From Methyloversatilis sp. (lineage in GTDB: Bacteria; Pseudomonadota; Gammaproteobacteria; Burkholderiales; Rhodocyclaceae), in contig NZ_JAUYRO010000041.1 in NCBI RefSeq assembly GCF_030696805.1, positions 1 through 64,000 of the forward strand: a stretch of 64,000 nucleotides of DNA, in the 5' to 3' direction. Shown one piece after another: positions 44,376-53,064 of the stretch (positions are counted from its first letter, which is position 1; the number at the start of each line of letters is the position of its first letter). The notes under the pieces were generated by a model. The model ran no database searches. It was not told the origin of the DNA and saw only the letters and a list, made by a program, of their open reading frames with translations. Made by a program: the position numbers and the translations under genes.

Positions 44376-46490
44376 ATGTTCCGAAAACCCGTTCCATCGC
44401 GCAGCGTGCGCCTGCGCTGGTTGCTGTATGCCCACCTGCCGGTGTTATGCCTGCCGTGTCCGCAGGCCATCGCCCAGGTCGAACTGCCGGACGTGACGAT
44501 CGAGGCCGGGCGTCTGCCCGATAGCCCGGCCGAACCGGGCGGCCGCGCCAGCACGCTGCGCGGCGAAGCGCTACGCGATCGAAAGGCGGGCACGCTGGGC
44601 GAAACCCTGAGCGAAGAAGCCGGTGTGCATAACGCATCGTTCGGCACCGGCGTCGGCCTGCCGGTCATCCGCGGGCTGGGCGGGGCACGCGTGAAAGTGC
44701 TGAACAACGGCGGCGGCACGCATGACGCCACCACATTCAGCCCGGACCATGCCTCGACCGCCGATACGACGCTGGCCGAAAGCATCCGCATCCTGCGTGG
44801 CCCGGCCACCATCCGGTATGGCGGCGGTGCCATCGGCGGCGTGGTCGACGTCAGCGACGAACGCATTCCGACCCGGGTGCCGACCCGCCCGATCAGCGGC
44901 ACGCTCGACACGAGCTTCAACCGCAATGGTGCCGAGCGCGTGCATGCGCTGCGGCTCGACGGCGGAAATTCGCTGTTTGCGCTGCACGGCAGCGCGCTGA
45001 GCCGCGACCGCGGCGACAGCCGCATCGCCGGGTGCGCCATTGACGATGCGGCGGTCGAACAGCAGTTCGGGCTGATCAATACGCGCAACAGTTGCGGCCG
45101 GCTCTACAACAGCGACGCGCAATCCGCATCCGGCACGCTGGGCGGCAGCGTGTTCATCGGCAATGCGCTTTTCGGCGCCGCAGTCAACAATGCCTCGAAC
45201 GAGTACGGCATTCCGCCGGCGCCCGGGCACAGTCACGGCGGCGACGACCGGGTGCGCATCCGCATGGACAACCGGCGGGTGGACACGCGCGCCGAGTGGC
45301 TGGGCGAAGGCTGGCTGCAGGCGTTGCGTTACACGGGCGGCCACATCGACTACCGGCACGACGAAATCGACGAAGGCGTCGTGGCAACGACCTTCCGCAA
45401 CAAGGCGATCGAACAGCGGCTGGAGCTGGAACATGCGTTCGGCAAACACCTGAGCGGCACACTGGGCGTGCATCACCTGCGGCGCGATTTCTCGGCGCTC
45501 GGCGAAGAAGCGTTCATCCCGCAGACCGGGCTGCGCAGTTCCGCGGTGTATGCGGTGCAGCGGCTCAAGTGGTCGGACTGGACGCTCGATCTGGGCTGGC
45601 GCGGCGAAGTTACCCGCGTGCAGGCCGGCGATCGCGAGCTCGCCGGCGGCTTCGCGGTGAGCTTCCCGGCGCGCCGCTTCAACACGCAGAGCACGTCGGC
45701 TGCGCTGAGCTGGCAACTGAGCGAACCGATGTCGCTGACGCTGACCGGCTCGAAGGCGCGCCGCGCGCCCGACATCCACGAGCTGTATTCGCTCGGGCCG
45801 CATTTCGCGACCCGCACCTACGACATCGGCGACCCCGACCTGAAGCCGGAAACCGCGCGCTCTGTCGAGCTGGGCGGGCTGTACGAGTCGGACCGCCTCA
45901 GGCTGTCGGCGAACCTGTTCGCCAACGACATCGACGACTACATGTTCCAGCGCACGCTGCCGGTTTTCTACGACACCGACGAGGAGCAGTTCCGCTTCGC
46001 CTGCGTGCGGCTGGAGGAATGCCTGACGGTCGTGCAGTACACGCAGAGCCGCGCGCGCTTTCGCGGCTTCGAAGCGGAAGCCGCGCTCAAATGGACAGCC
46101 ACGAAACTGGGCGACATCGAGTGGTCGGTGTTCGGCGACCGCACACGCGGCCAGCTGACCGAACTGAACGAGGACGTACCGCGTCTGCCCGCGTTCCGCG
46201 TGGGCAGCCAGCTCGCATTGCGCCAGGGCGCCTGGTCAGGCCGCGTGCGAGTCACCCACCACGCGGCGCAGGACCGGCCTGGCGCCAACGAAACCGCGAC
46301 CGACGCCCACACGCTGGTCAGCGCCAACTTGAACCACGTGCGCCCGCTCGGCGACGGTCGCACGCTGACGCTGTTCGCGCGTGGCCGCAACCTGCTCGAC
46401 CGCGAAGCGCGCAACGCCACGTCCTTCCTGCGCAGCTTTTCGCCCGAGCCGGGGCGCAGCGTCGAAGTCGGCCTCAGTCTGACCTTCTGA
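44376..46490 (+). CDS. znuD: TonB-dependent zinc receptor, ZnuD-like
   Basis: This 704-residue outer-membrane receptor has a signal peptide ending AIAQ (about residue 34), a plug domain (LGETLSEEAGVHNASFGTGV, then GGGTHDATTFSPDHAS) and a 22-strand-type barrel ending in SVEVGLSLTF. An extracellular loop carries two cysteines and then NEYGIPPAPGHSHGGDD (about residue 285), typical of ZnuD zinc-binding loops. It imports zinc using TonB energy. The candidate Zur box lies just upstream. znuD fits better than a haem, siderophore or cobalamin receptor. Confidence 0.88.
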   Translation: MFRKPVPSRSVRLRWLLYAHLPVLCLPCPQAIAQVELPDVTIEAGRLPDSPAEPGGRASTLRGEALRDRKAGTLGETLSEEAGVHNASFGTGVGLPVIRGLGGARVKVLNNGGGTHDATTFSPDHASTADTTLAESIRILRGPATIRYGGGAIGGVVDVSDERIPTRVPTRPISGTLDTSFNRNGAERVHALRLDGGNSLFALHGSALSRDRGDSRIAGCAIDDAAVEQQFGLINTRNSCGRLYNSDAQSASGTLGGSVFIGNALFGAAVNNASNEYGIPPAPGHSHGGDDRVRIRMDNRRVDTRAEWLGEGWLQALRYTGGHIDYRHDEIDEGVVATTFRNKAIEQRLELEHAFGKHLSGTLGVHHLRRDFSALGEEAFIPQTGLRSSAVYAVQRLKWSDWTLDLGWRGEVTRVQAGDRELAGGFAVSFPARRFNTQSTSAALSWQLSEPMSLTLTGSKARRAPDIHELYSLGPHFATRTYDIGDPDLKPETARSVELGGLYESDRLRLSANLFANDIDDYMFQRTLPVFYDTDEEQFRFACVRLEECLTVVQYTQSRARFRGFEAEAALKWTATKLGDIEWSVFGDRTRGQLTELNEDVPRLPAFRVGSQLALRQGAWSGRVRVTHHAAQDRPGANETATDAHTLVSANLNHVRPLGDGRTLTLFARGRNLLDREARNATSFLRSFSPEPGRSVEVGLSLTF

Positions 46491-46505
46491 GCCCGACGCC
46501 GACGC

Positions 46506-47351
46506 TCAAGCTCGGGCGCGGCGCGCCGCCGCGGCGCACAGGCACAGCCCGGCCAGCATCGCCATCCAGGCGGCCGGCTCGGGTACCGGCGCCAGCGCTC
46601 GAGCCAGAAAGGCAGTTTCATACTGCGGCATGCTCAGGCCATAGTTGAACACCACATGAAAAGGGTCGGAATCGACGTACAGACCACGACCACCGACCGA
46701 CGCGGCGTCGGTCAGTTGCAGCGTCACCATATAGGCACCGGTCGCCGCCGCGCCTTCGAGGTACCAGTCGAGATGGGCATGGAAGGCGCCATTGCTGCCG
46801 GCGTCATCGATGGTGGCGGTCACCGGGCCGGTGATGCCGCTGCCGCTAAACAGCGTGCCGGCGGAATAGAGGTTGAACGCAGCCGCCGCACCCGGTGGCG
46901 CGAGTCGCGGATTGATGAGCGACTGGATGTAGGCATTGGCCACCGCAGGCGGCACGGCACCGAACAGGCGCACCCCGACGCCGCTGTCGGCTGTCGTCCA
47001 GGCACCTGATGACGGCGTCCATTGCTGCAGCGTGCCCAGCGCGCGGAAGCCGATGTAGTCACGCGCACCGGCGCTGCCGGACAACGCGCCCGCAAAGGCC
47101 TGGAAGCCCGGATCGTCGGTGCTTTTCGGCCCGCCCTCGAAGTCGCCGAAATTAGCCGGGAACAGCGCATGACCGGTCAGATGGTCCAGCGGCTGGATAT
47201 CGAACGGCAGATCACCAAATGCACCGATGATCAGCTGGCTACCGGAAACGGGACCCTTGTCGAGGCTGATGGCGACATCGACGTGTTGGGCTTGCACGGA
47301 TACGGCATGCAGCATCAGCAGGGCGACAGCAAGGCGGGGCAGGACGGACAT
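46506..47351 (-). CDS. PEP-CTERM surface protein with His-x-His motifs (paralogue 2)
   Basis: This 281-residue protein has a signal peptide ending VQA, then QHVDVAISL. The HAHLD motif at 191-195 matches HSHLD of the paralogue at 43510-44229. Other shared stretches are STDDPGF and TLFSGSGITGPV against TLFSSTGVTDPV. The C-terminus is a PEP-CTERM signal (PVPEPAAWMAMLAGLCL then RRARA). It converges on the receptor gene and diverges from a third PEP-CTERM gene. A zinc-binding surface role is inferred. Confidence 0.83.
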   Translation of the reverse strand: MSVLPRLAVALLMLHAVSVQAQHVDVAISLDKGPVSGSQLIIGAFGDLPFDIQPLDHLTGHALFPANFGDFEGGPKSTDDPGFQAFAGALSGSAGARDYIGFRALGTLQQWTPSSGAWTTADSGVGVRLFGAVPPAVANAYIQSLINPRLAPPGAAAAFNLYSAGTLFSGSGITGPVTATIDDAGSNGAFHAHLDWYLEGAAATGAYMVTLQLTDAASVGGRGLYVDSDPFHVVFNYGLSMPQYETAFLARALAPVPEPAAWMAMLAGLCLCAAAARRARA

Positions 47352-47382
47352 GACGGGAACTCCGATCAGGATGATTGCCTGA

Positions 47383-47446
47383 TGATAACGCATTGCTATT
47401 TACAACAGTGCGCAAGCGGCTTATCTTGATATCGCATTCTCGTTAG
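47383..47446. promoter_or_regulatory. Two candidate Zur boxes between PEP-CTERM proteins 2 and 3
   Basis: TGATAACGCATTGC (from 47383) and TGATATCGCATTCT (from 47427) share TGATANCGCATT in the same orientation, 44 bp apart, in a 133-bp divergent promoter region that is otherwise GC-rich. The element at 44319 (TGATACCGCGTT) fits the same pattern. Confidence 0.5.
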
Positions 47447-47484
47447 TGACTATGCATCCCACCCCACCCCGAAGGAGTTGTTTC

Positions 47485-48324
47485 ATGATCAGATCAAGTC
47501 TGCTGATGCTGGCCGGCGTGCTGTCGCTCGGCGCCCAGGCCAGCGAACCGCTGCGCGCCGACGAAGGTATCGGTTACTACGTTGCGGTGGATTCGCTGGC
47601 GACCATCGCGTCCGGCACCTATGCCGGACAGGCCAATCCGAACCACGGACGTCTCACCTTCCTGTTCGACCACGGCAATCACTTCCACGGCATCGGCGCC
47701 TACAGCTACACCGGTCCGGGCAGCGCGCCCATCATCAATGGCACCAACGCCAACAACCGCATCCCGGAAACCTACACGCTGGCCGCTCCCCTGCCCCTGA
47801 CTCCGGGCAGCGGCGGCTATGCAGGTCTGCTGGTCAGCAGCGTGCTGCCCGAAGCGGCCCTGCAGCGTGAGTACAGCTATCTCGGCATGTCGTCGATCCA
47901 GTCGCTGGCCGGCAATCCGGCCGGCAGCGAACGTGATGTGCTGTTCAACAGCAGCAGCGGCCGCTGGAACGACACGCTCGACAACGTGAGCGTTGCGCTC
48001 AAGCTCGAATCGATCACGCCGGGCCTGAAGGTGGCCGCCAACGGTGACTCCGACCTGTTCGACACGGGCAACCTCTATCTGCTCGGCGCCGGCAACAGCT
48101 TCGATTTCCTGCCGGTGTTCTGGACCGCCGCCGATGCCGCCCCCGGCACCTACAGCGCACAGTTTTCGCTGGTGAATCTGGGCAGCAATCTGTCCGTGCG
48201 CGACAGCGGCACCTTCCATTTCGACTTTGCCGTCGCGGCACCGGTGCCCGAACCCGGCACCTGGGCAATGCTGCTTGGCGGCCTGTTCATGATCGGTCTG
48301 ACCGCCGCTCGCCGCGCCCGCTGA
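47485..48324 (+). CDS. PEP-CTERM protein with HGNHFHGIG motif (all3515-like, putatively Zur-repressed)
   Basis: This 279-residue protein has a signal peptide (MIRSSLLMLAGVLSLGAQAS) and a histidine cluster HGNHFHGIGAYSY (His63, His66, His68). The C-terminus is a PEP-CTERM signal, PVPEPGTWAMLLGGLFMIGL then ARRAR. A family of Zur-repressed PEP-CTERM proteins named for cyanobacterial all3515 has, as I recall, this kind of region; I could not check it. GAAGGAG lies 7 bp before the ATG at 47485. DUF1826 and the COG0523 gene follow on the same strand. Confidence 0.83.
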   Translation: MIRSSLLMLAGVLSLGAQASEPLRADEGIGYYVAVDSLATIASGTYAGQANPNHGRLTFLFDHGNHFHGIGAYSYTGPGSAPIINGTNANNRIPETYTLAAPLPLTPGSGGYAGLLVSSVLPEAALQREYSYLGMSSIQSLAGNPAGSERDVLFNSSSGRWNDTLDNVSVALKLESITPGLKVAANGDSDLFDTGNLYLLGAGNSFDFLPVFWTAADAAPGTYSAQFSLVNLGSNLSVRDSGTFHFDFAVAAPVPEPGTWAMLLGGLFMIGLTAARRAR

Positions 48325-48330
48325 ACCTGA

Positions 48331-48361
48331 CCGGGCAGGTCAGCCTGCGCCACCTGCCCGG
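48331..48361 (+). promoter_or_regulatory. Stem-loop between PEP-CTERM protein 3 and the DUF1826 gene
   Basis: A perfect 10-bp inverted repeat, CCGGGCAGGT and ACCTGCCCGG, is separated by 11 nt, 6 bp after the stop. There is no T-tract, so it is more likely a stabiliser or partial attenuator. Confidence 0.55.
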
Positions 48362-48403
48362 ACGCGGTTCCCCGAACAACACCCCTGTGCCTGCACGCCC
48401 ACC

Positions 48404-49051
48404 ATGAACAAACGTGTGTACATCCCCATCGCGCCGCCCTGTCCGGTCACGCGCGACGTCAGCGAACCGGAGGATCTGGCGCTCGTACTCGATCCGGACT
48501 GCAATCTGGTACGACTTGCGCGGCCGGTGCCTGCCGGGCTGACCGACTATCTGCAGGCGGCATACGCAGCGGGCGCACTGCGCAGTGGCCTGCGTGCCGA
48601 ACTCGAGCCCGGCGAAACCCTGGCCGCCGCAGCCCTGCCCGATCTGCCGGCACGCGACGCCCTGCGCGAAGAGGTGCGACAGCTGGCATCGCTGCTGGCC
48701 GATCTCACCGATTGCCTGAAAGTGGCGCTACGCATCGAGGTACTCGAACGCGCCATGTGCCCGCGCCTGCATGTCGATCATGTGGGTCTGCGCCTGCTGT
48801 GCACCTGGATCGGGCCGGCCACCGAATGGCTGGCCGATGCTGACGCCGACCGCAGCCGGCTCGGCACTGACGATGTGATGCCGGATCCGTCGGCGCTGCG
48901 CCGGGCCGACGCCGGTGACATCCTCGTACTGAAGGGCGAAGGCTGGCCGGGCAACGCCGGCCACGGTGTGCTCCACCGGTCGCCAGCGCTGACACCGGCG
49001 CAACCGCTGCGTATCATCGCGGCGCTCGACGCGCTCTTCCCCGTGTCCTGA
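48404..49051 (+). CDS. DUF1826 family protein
   Basis: This 215-residue protein has no signal peptide. The conserved core is CPRLHVDHVGLRLLCTWIG and the C-terminal VLKGEGWPGNAGHGVLHRSP, which contain several His and Cys residues that could bind metal. DUF1826 genes often sit beside COG0523 GTPases in zinc-regulated clusters, and here the GTPase follows by 84 bp. The molecular role is unknown. Confidence 0.82.
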   Translation: MNKRVYIPIAPPCPVTRDVSEPEDLALVLDPDCNLVRLARPVPAGLTDYLQAAYAAGALRSGLRAELEPGETLAAAALPDLPARDALREEVRQLASLLADLTDCLKVALRIEVLERAMCPRLHVDHVGLRLLCTWIGPATEWLADADADRSRLGTDDVMPDPSALRRADAGDILVLKGEGWPGNAGHGVLHRSPALTPAQPLRIIAALDALFPVS

Positions 49052-49135
49052 CATCGCACAGCGGTCTGCGCGACAGACCCCGAATGTCCGGACAAGGCCG
49101 GCGCCGTCACCCGACCTACTGCCCGGACGACCGAC

Positions 49136-50344
49136 ATGCCCGCCATCCTTCCCGTCACCCTGCTGTCAGGCTTGCCCGGCGCAGGCAAAACCACGCTGCT
49201 CAGGCAGCTTCGCGCACAGTCCGTCGGCCGGCGCATCGGCCTCATCGTCAATGAACTGCGCAGCGTGGATATTGCGGCAACCGGCGATCCGGCAACCGGC
49301 GCTGCGCCGGACGACGTCCTTGTCTGCCTGTCGCCGCCGGACATGCAGGCCGCCGCGGCGCACTTCGCTCAAGCCGGTTTCGACGCGCTGGTCGTCGAAC
49401 CCTCCGGTTTTTCCGAACCGACCGGCATGCTGGAAACCTTCGGTGCCGCACTGGGTGAGCAGGCCCGTTTCGACACCCTGGTCACGGTGATCGATGCGTG
49501 GAACTTCTACCGCGACTATTTCAGCCGCGACACCGTCGCGCAGCGGGTCGCCGCCCACGGCGCACCGACCGGGAATGACCAGCGCGCGGTGATCGACGTA
49601 CTGCTCGACCAGGTCGAATTCGCCGACGTGATCGTGCTGAACAAATGCGATCTGGTGAATGATCAGCAGCGCGGCATCCTGCTGGGCATGCTGCGCGCAC
49701 TCAATCCGCGGGCGGAACTGATCGAGGCCACTCACGGCCGGGTCGCCCCGGCGAGCGTGCTCGGCACCGGGCGTTTCGATCCCGACACCACGGCCCGGGC
49801 CGCCGGCTGGATGCAGCTGATGCGCGGCTCACCCGTTCCCGAAACGCCCGCCTTCGGCATCCGCAGCTTCACCTGGCAGGCGCGCCGGCCCTTCCATCCG
49901 ATGCGCTTTGCGCAGCTGATCCACGAAAAATGGCGCGGCGTACTGCGCAGCAAGGGCTATTTCTGGCTCGCCAGCCGCAACGGGCACATCGGTGAATGGG
50001 AACAGGGTGGCGCGATCAGCCGCCTGCGCTCGGGTGGGCACTGGTGGTGTTTCACGCGCGAGGAGGAGTGGCCGAACGACGCGGATCACCTCGCCCATAT
50101 CCGGTCAAGCTGGGACGAAACGTGGGGCGATCGCCGTCAGGAACTCGTGTTCATCGGCATGGGCATGGACGAAGCCGCACTGAAACGCCGCTTCGAAGAG
50201 TGCCTGCTGACCGACGAGGAGATGGCCTTCGGCGAAGACGCATGGGCCAATCTGACGGATCCCCTGCCGGCGTGGCACGAGGATCACGATGAAGATGGGC
50301 AAGGCGACCACCCGGGCAACACCCCCGGGCCGGATCGCCACTGA
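49136..50344 (+). CDS. COG0523 (CobW/ZigA-like) GTPase lacking the CxCC motif
   Basis: This 402-residue protein has P-loop GLPGAGKT (12-19), EPSGFSEP (88-95), NKCDLV and a full CobW C-terminal domain (KGYFWLASRNGHIGEWEQGG) with an acidic, His-containing tail (HEDHDEDGQGDH). COG0523 proteins hand metal, often zinc, to client enzymes through GTP hydrolysis. The usual GCxCC metal site between switch regions is missing: that place reads DDVLVCLSPPDM with one Cys. The tail may supply metal ligands instead. It closes the putative zinc island. Confidence 0.86.
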   Translation: MPAILPVTLLSGLPGAGKTTLLRQLRAQSVGRRIGLIVNELRSVDIAATGDPATGAAPDDVLVCLSPPDMQAAAAHFAQAGFDALVVEPSGFSEPTGMLETFGAALGEQARFDTLVTVIDAWNFYRDYFSRDTVAQRVAAHGAPTGNDQRAVIDVLLDQVEFADVIVLNKCDLVNDQQRGILLGMLRALNPRAELIEATHGRVAPASVLGTGRFDPDTTARAAGWMQLMRGSPVPETPAFGIRSFTWQARRPFHPMRFAQLIHEKWRGVLRSKGYFWLASRNGHIGEWEQGGAISRLRSGGHWWCFTREEEWPNDADHLAHIRSSWDETWGDRRQELVFIGMGMDEAALKRRFEECLLTDEEMAFGEDAWANLTDPLPAWHEDHDEDGQGDHPGNTPGPDRH

Positions 50345-50350
50345 TGACGG

Positions 50351-50590
50351 TCAGCCGCCCGGCACGCCGGTGCGATTGACCTGGCTGTAGAAAATCTTCT
50401 GGTTGTGCAGGCTGCCGAGCAGCTCGTTCAATTCGCGGATCTGATCGTCGTTGGCACGGCTTTCTTCGCTGTTGGCGTCACCGCTGGCCAGCACGACATG
50501 CGCCAGGATGCCGATCCGCTCGCGCACCGCCTCTTCGATGAGATCAATCTGATGGATCGTAAGCTGGAACGACTTCTGGTGTTTCGACAT
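50351..50590 (-). CDS. Small hypothetical cytoplasmic protein
   Basis: This 79-residue protein begins MSKHQKSFQLTIHQIDLIEE and is predicted mostly helical, without TM segments or cysteines. The start at 50590 is preferred over longer in-frame options, which show no coding character. It converges on the COG0523 gene. I do not recognise a family. Confidence 0.6.
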   Translation of the reverse strand: MSKHQKSFQLTIHQIDLIEEAVRERIGILAHVVLASGDANSEESRANDDQIRELNELLGSLHNQKIFYSQVNRTGVPGG

Positions 50591-50876
50591 GGTTCGGCTC
50601 CCGGGAGTGGCGCAATGCGACAAGCGTAGCGCGAATCGCCTGCGCGTGTGTTCCACGCGGCACGCAGCCGCGCGTGATTGCCTCCAATCCTGCCGGCCGG
50701 GTCGCCCGATTGCCTCTCCGGCCCTTGTGTTTGTGCGGAATACGGATGCAACATGGCAATGCAATGTGGTGCCGTGTGGGCAAATCTGTGCTGCCCCGGT
50801 ACGCCACCTGACACATGCGGTGTCCGCAGTAACGCGAGCGCGGCCGCTGCACGACGAGCAGAGGACACCGGACGCC

Positions 50877-53027
50877 GTGGCTACGAAGCTTCACGAGGGC
50901 ACACTAGACAACACCCCGGTCGGCTCGGACGATCAGGATCCGGACAGCTCGTTCTTCCGTACCTTGCTCGACAAGATGCCCGACGGCGTATTCATTGCGC
51001 AGGACTACCGCTTCGTCTTCGCCAACGCCGCCCTGCCCCGCATGCTGGGCTATACGCACGACGAATTCGTCGGCCTGTCCTTCGCGGCAGTGATCCCGCC
51101 CGAAATACTCGAATCCTGGAACGAACGCTTCCGCGCCCGCATCGGCGAAGGCGAAGAGCCGCCGAACACCTGCGAAGTCCGCTTCCTGTACAAGGGCGGC
51201 CAGCGAAAGCTGCCGATCGAACTGACTGCCAACCGCCTGATGTTCGGCGGCCGGCGCAGCGTGCTGGGCATCGTGCGCGACATTTCAAGCCGCAAGCGCA
51301 CCCAGGAAGCCCTGCGCGAAAGCGAAGAGCGCTTTCGCGGCAGTTTCGAGCAGGCGGCCGTCGGCATGGCCATGGTGGATCTCGACGGCCGCTTTCTCAG
51401 CGTGAATCCGAAGCTGTGCCGCATCCTCGACTATCCGGCCACCGCGCTGCACGAACTCACCTTCCAGCAGATCACGCATCCGGACGATCTCGACGCCAAT
51501 ATTGAGCTGATGAATGGCTTGCTGCGCGGCGACCATGCCACCTACACGATCGAAAAGCGCTATCTGCGCGGCGACGGCGGCGTGCGCTGGGCGCGGCTGA
51601 CCGTTTCGCTGATGCGTGAAGCCGATGACACGCCCTCGCACTTCATCGCCGTGATCGAGGACATACACGATCAACGCATGGCTCAGGCGGCGCTGGCCGA
51701 CAGCGAATTGCGCCATCGCCTGCTGATGCACAATCTGCATGCCGGCCTCCTGATCTGCACACCTGACGCACGCATCACCTACGGCAACCCGGAAGTCTCG
51801 CGCATGCTGCGCACCGACCCCAAGGCGCTGATCGGCAAATCTGTCCCGGAGCTGGGCTGTACCTTCCGCGACGAGCACGGCAACCCGCTGTCACTGGAGA
51901 ACGACCTGATCCAGCGCGTGCGACATTCCGGCCGCGAACTGACCGATCTGGTGATGAGCATCCATCGTTCGGGCGACGTCGCGCCTGTCTGGGCGCTGGT
52001 GCATGCCTATCCCGAGTTCGATACTTCACGCCGCTTTTCGCGCATCGTGCTGATGTTCATCGACATCACGGATCGCAAGCGGCTGGAAGCCGAACTGCTG
52101 GCCGACCGACAGATGAAGGCGGCCGCGCTCGATGCCATGACCTCGCATGTCGCGGTACTCGACCGGCAGGGCGTCATCGTCGAAACCAACGCAAGCTGGG
52201 AGCGTTTTGCCGAGCGCGGCGGCTACTTCGGCGGCAAGTCGTTCAATGGCGTGAATTACCTCGACGTGCTGGCGCATGTCACCGGGCCGGACGAGACATT
52301 TGCCAAAGCCGCGGGCGACGGCATCAAAGCCGTCATGGCCGGGCGCAGTCAGCTGTTCCAGATGGATTACCCCTGTCATTGCCCGAGCGAGCGGCAGTGG
52401 TTTGCGATGAAGGTGACCCCGATGGACGCGCAGCGCGAGCGCGTGCTCATCAGTCACGAAAACATCACCAGCATCAAGCTGGCCGAAGAAGCGATCCGCA
52501 TTCTGGCCAACACCGATGCGCTGACCGGCCTCGCGAACCGGCGACACTTTCTCGAAACTGCGGAAGAGGAATTTGCGCGTGCGCAGCGCTACACCACGCC
52601 ACTCGCGGTGCTGATGGCCGATCTCGACTTTTTCAAGGCGATCAATGACCGCTACGGTCACGCTGGCGGCGACACCGTGCTGCGCCATTTCGCAATCAGC
52701 TTGTCCAGCCTGCTGCGCGATTCCGACTCGGCCGGGCGCGTCGGCGGCGAGGAATTTGCCGTACTGCTGCCGCACACATCGCTTGATGGCGCACGGGCCT
52801 TCGCCGAGCGCCTGATGGAATGCATCGCGGCCACGCCGCCCGATATCGACGGCGCCCTCGCGCTCTACACGGTGAGCATCGGCATCAGCGAAATCGGCCC
52901 CGGCAGCAAGGATTTCTCCGCCCTTCTGCGATGCGCCGACGATGCGCTCTACCGCGCTAAGCACAAGGGCCGCAATCGCTACGAGGTACTCGTCGGCCCG
53001 GACGGCGGCCGGCCCGCCGGCAACTGA
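50877..53027 (+). CDS. Multi-PAS diguanylate cyclase (GGDEF protein)
   Basis: This protein of about 716 residues has four PAS-type sensor domains (starting near FFRTLLDKMPDGVFIAQDYR, RFRGSFEQAAVGMAMVDLDG, HRLLMHNLHAGLLICTPDAR and KAAALDAMTSHVAVLDRQGV) and a C-terminal GGDEF domain. The active site is GGEEF with DLDFFKAINDRYGH ahead of it, so it should make cyclic di-GMP. No TM segments are seen. The GTG at 50877 starts just before the first PAS; the frame is open upstream to 50589 but that part is Cys/Pro-rich and unlike the family. The spacer 50591-50876 holds nothing else I recognise. Confidence 0.88.
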   Translation: MATKLHEGTLDNTPVGSDDQDPDSSFFRTLLDKMPDGVFIAQDYRFVFANAALPRMLGYTHDEFVGLSFAAVIPPEILESWNERFRARIGEGEEPPNTCEVRFLYKGGQRKLPIELTANRLMFGGRRSVLGIVRDISSRKRTQEALRESEERFRGSFEQAAVGMAMVDLDGRFLSVNPKLCRILDYPATALHELTFQQITHPDDLDANIELMNGLLRGDHATYTIEKRYLRGDGGVRWARLTVSLMREADDTPSHFIAVIEDIHDQRMAQAALADSELRHRLLMHNLHAGLLICTPDARITYGNPEVSRMLRTDPKALIGKSVPELGCTFRDEHGNPLSLENDLIQRVRHSGRELTDLVMSIHRSGDVAPVWALVHAYPEFDTSRRFSRIVLMFIDITDRKRLEAELLADRQMKAAALDAMTSHVAVLDRQGVIVETNASWERFAERGGYFGGKSFNGVNYLDVLAHVTGPDETFAKAAGDGIKAVMAGRSQLFQMDYPCHCPSERQWFAMKVTPMDAQRERVLISHENITSIKLAEEAIRILANTDALTGLANRRHFLETAEEEFARAQRYTTPLAVLMADLDFFKAINDRYGHAGGDTVLRHFAISLSSLLRDSDSAGRVGGEEFAVLLPHTSLDGARAFAERLMECIAATPPDIDGALALYTVSIGISEIGPGSKDFSALLRCADDALYRAKHKGRNRYEVLVGPDGGRPAGN

Positions 53028-53064
53028 GCCGCAAGCGTCCTCAAACGGGCGCGCGGCCAGTCGC

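Noticed and set aside
44229-44376. Cobalamin riboswitch upstream of the TonB receptor
   Set aside because: The 146-bp region is too short for the full element and shows no B12-box-like GCCACTG; the receptor has ZnuD-type histidine loops.
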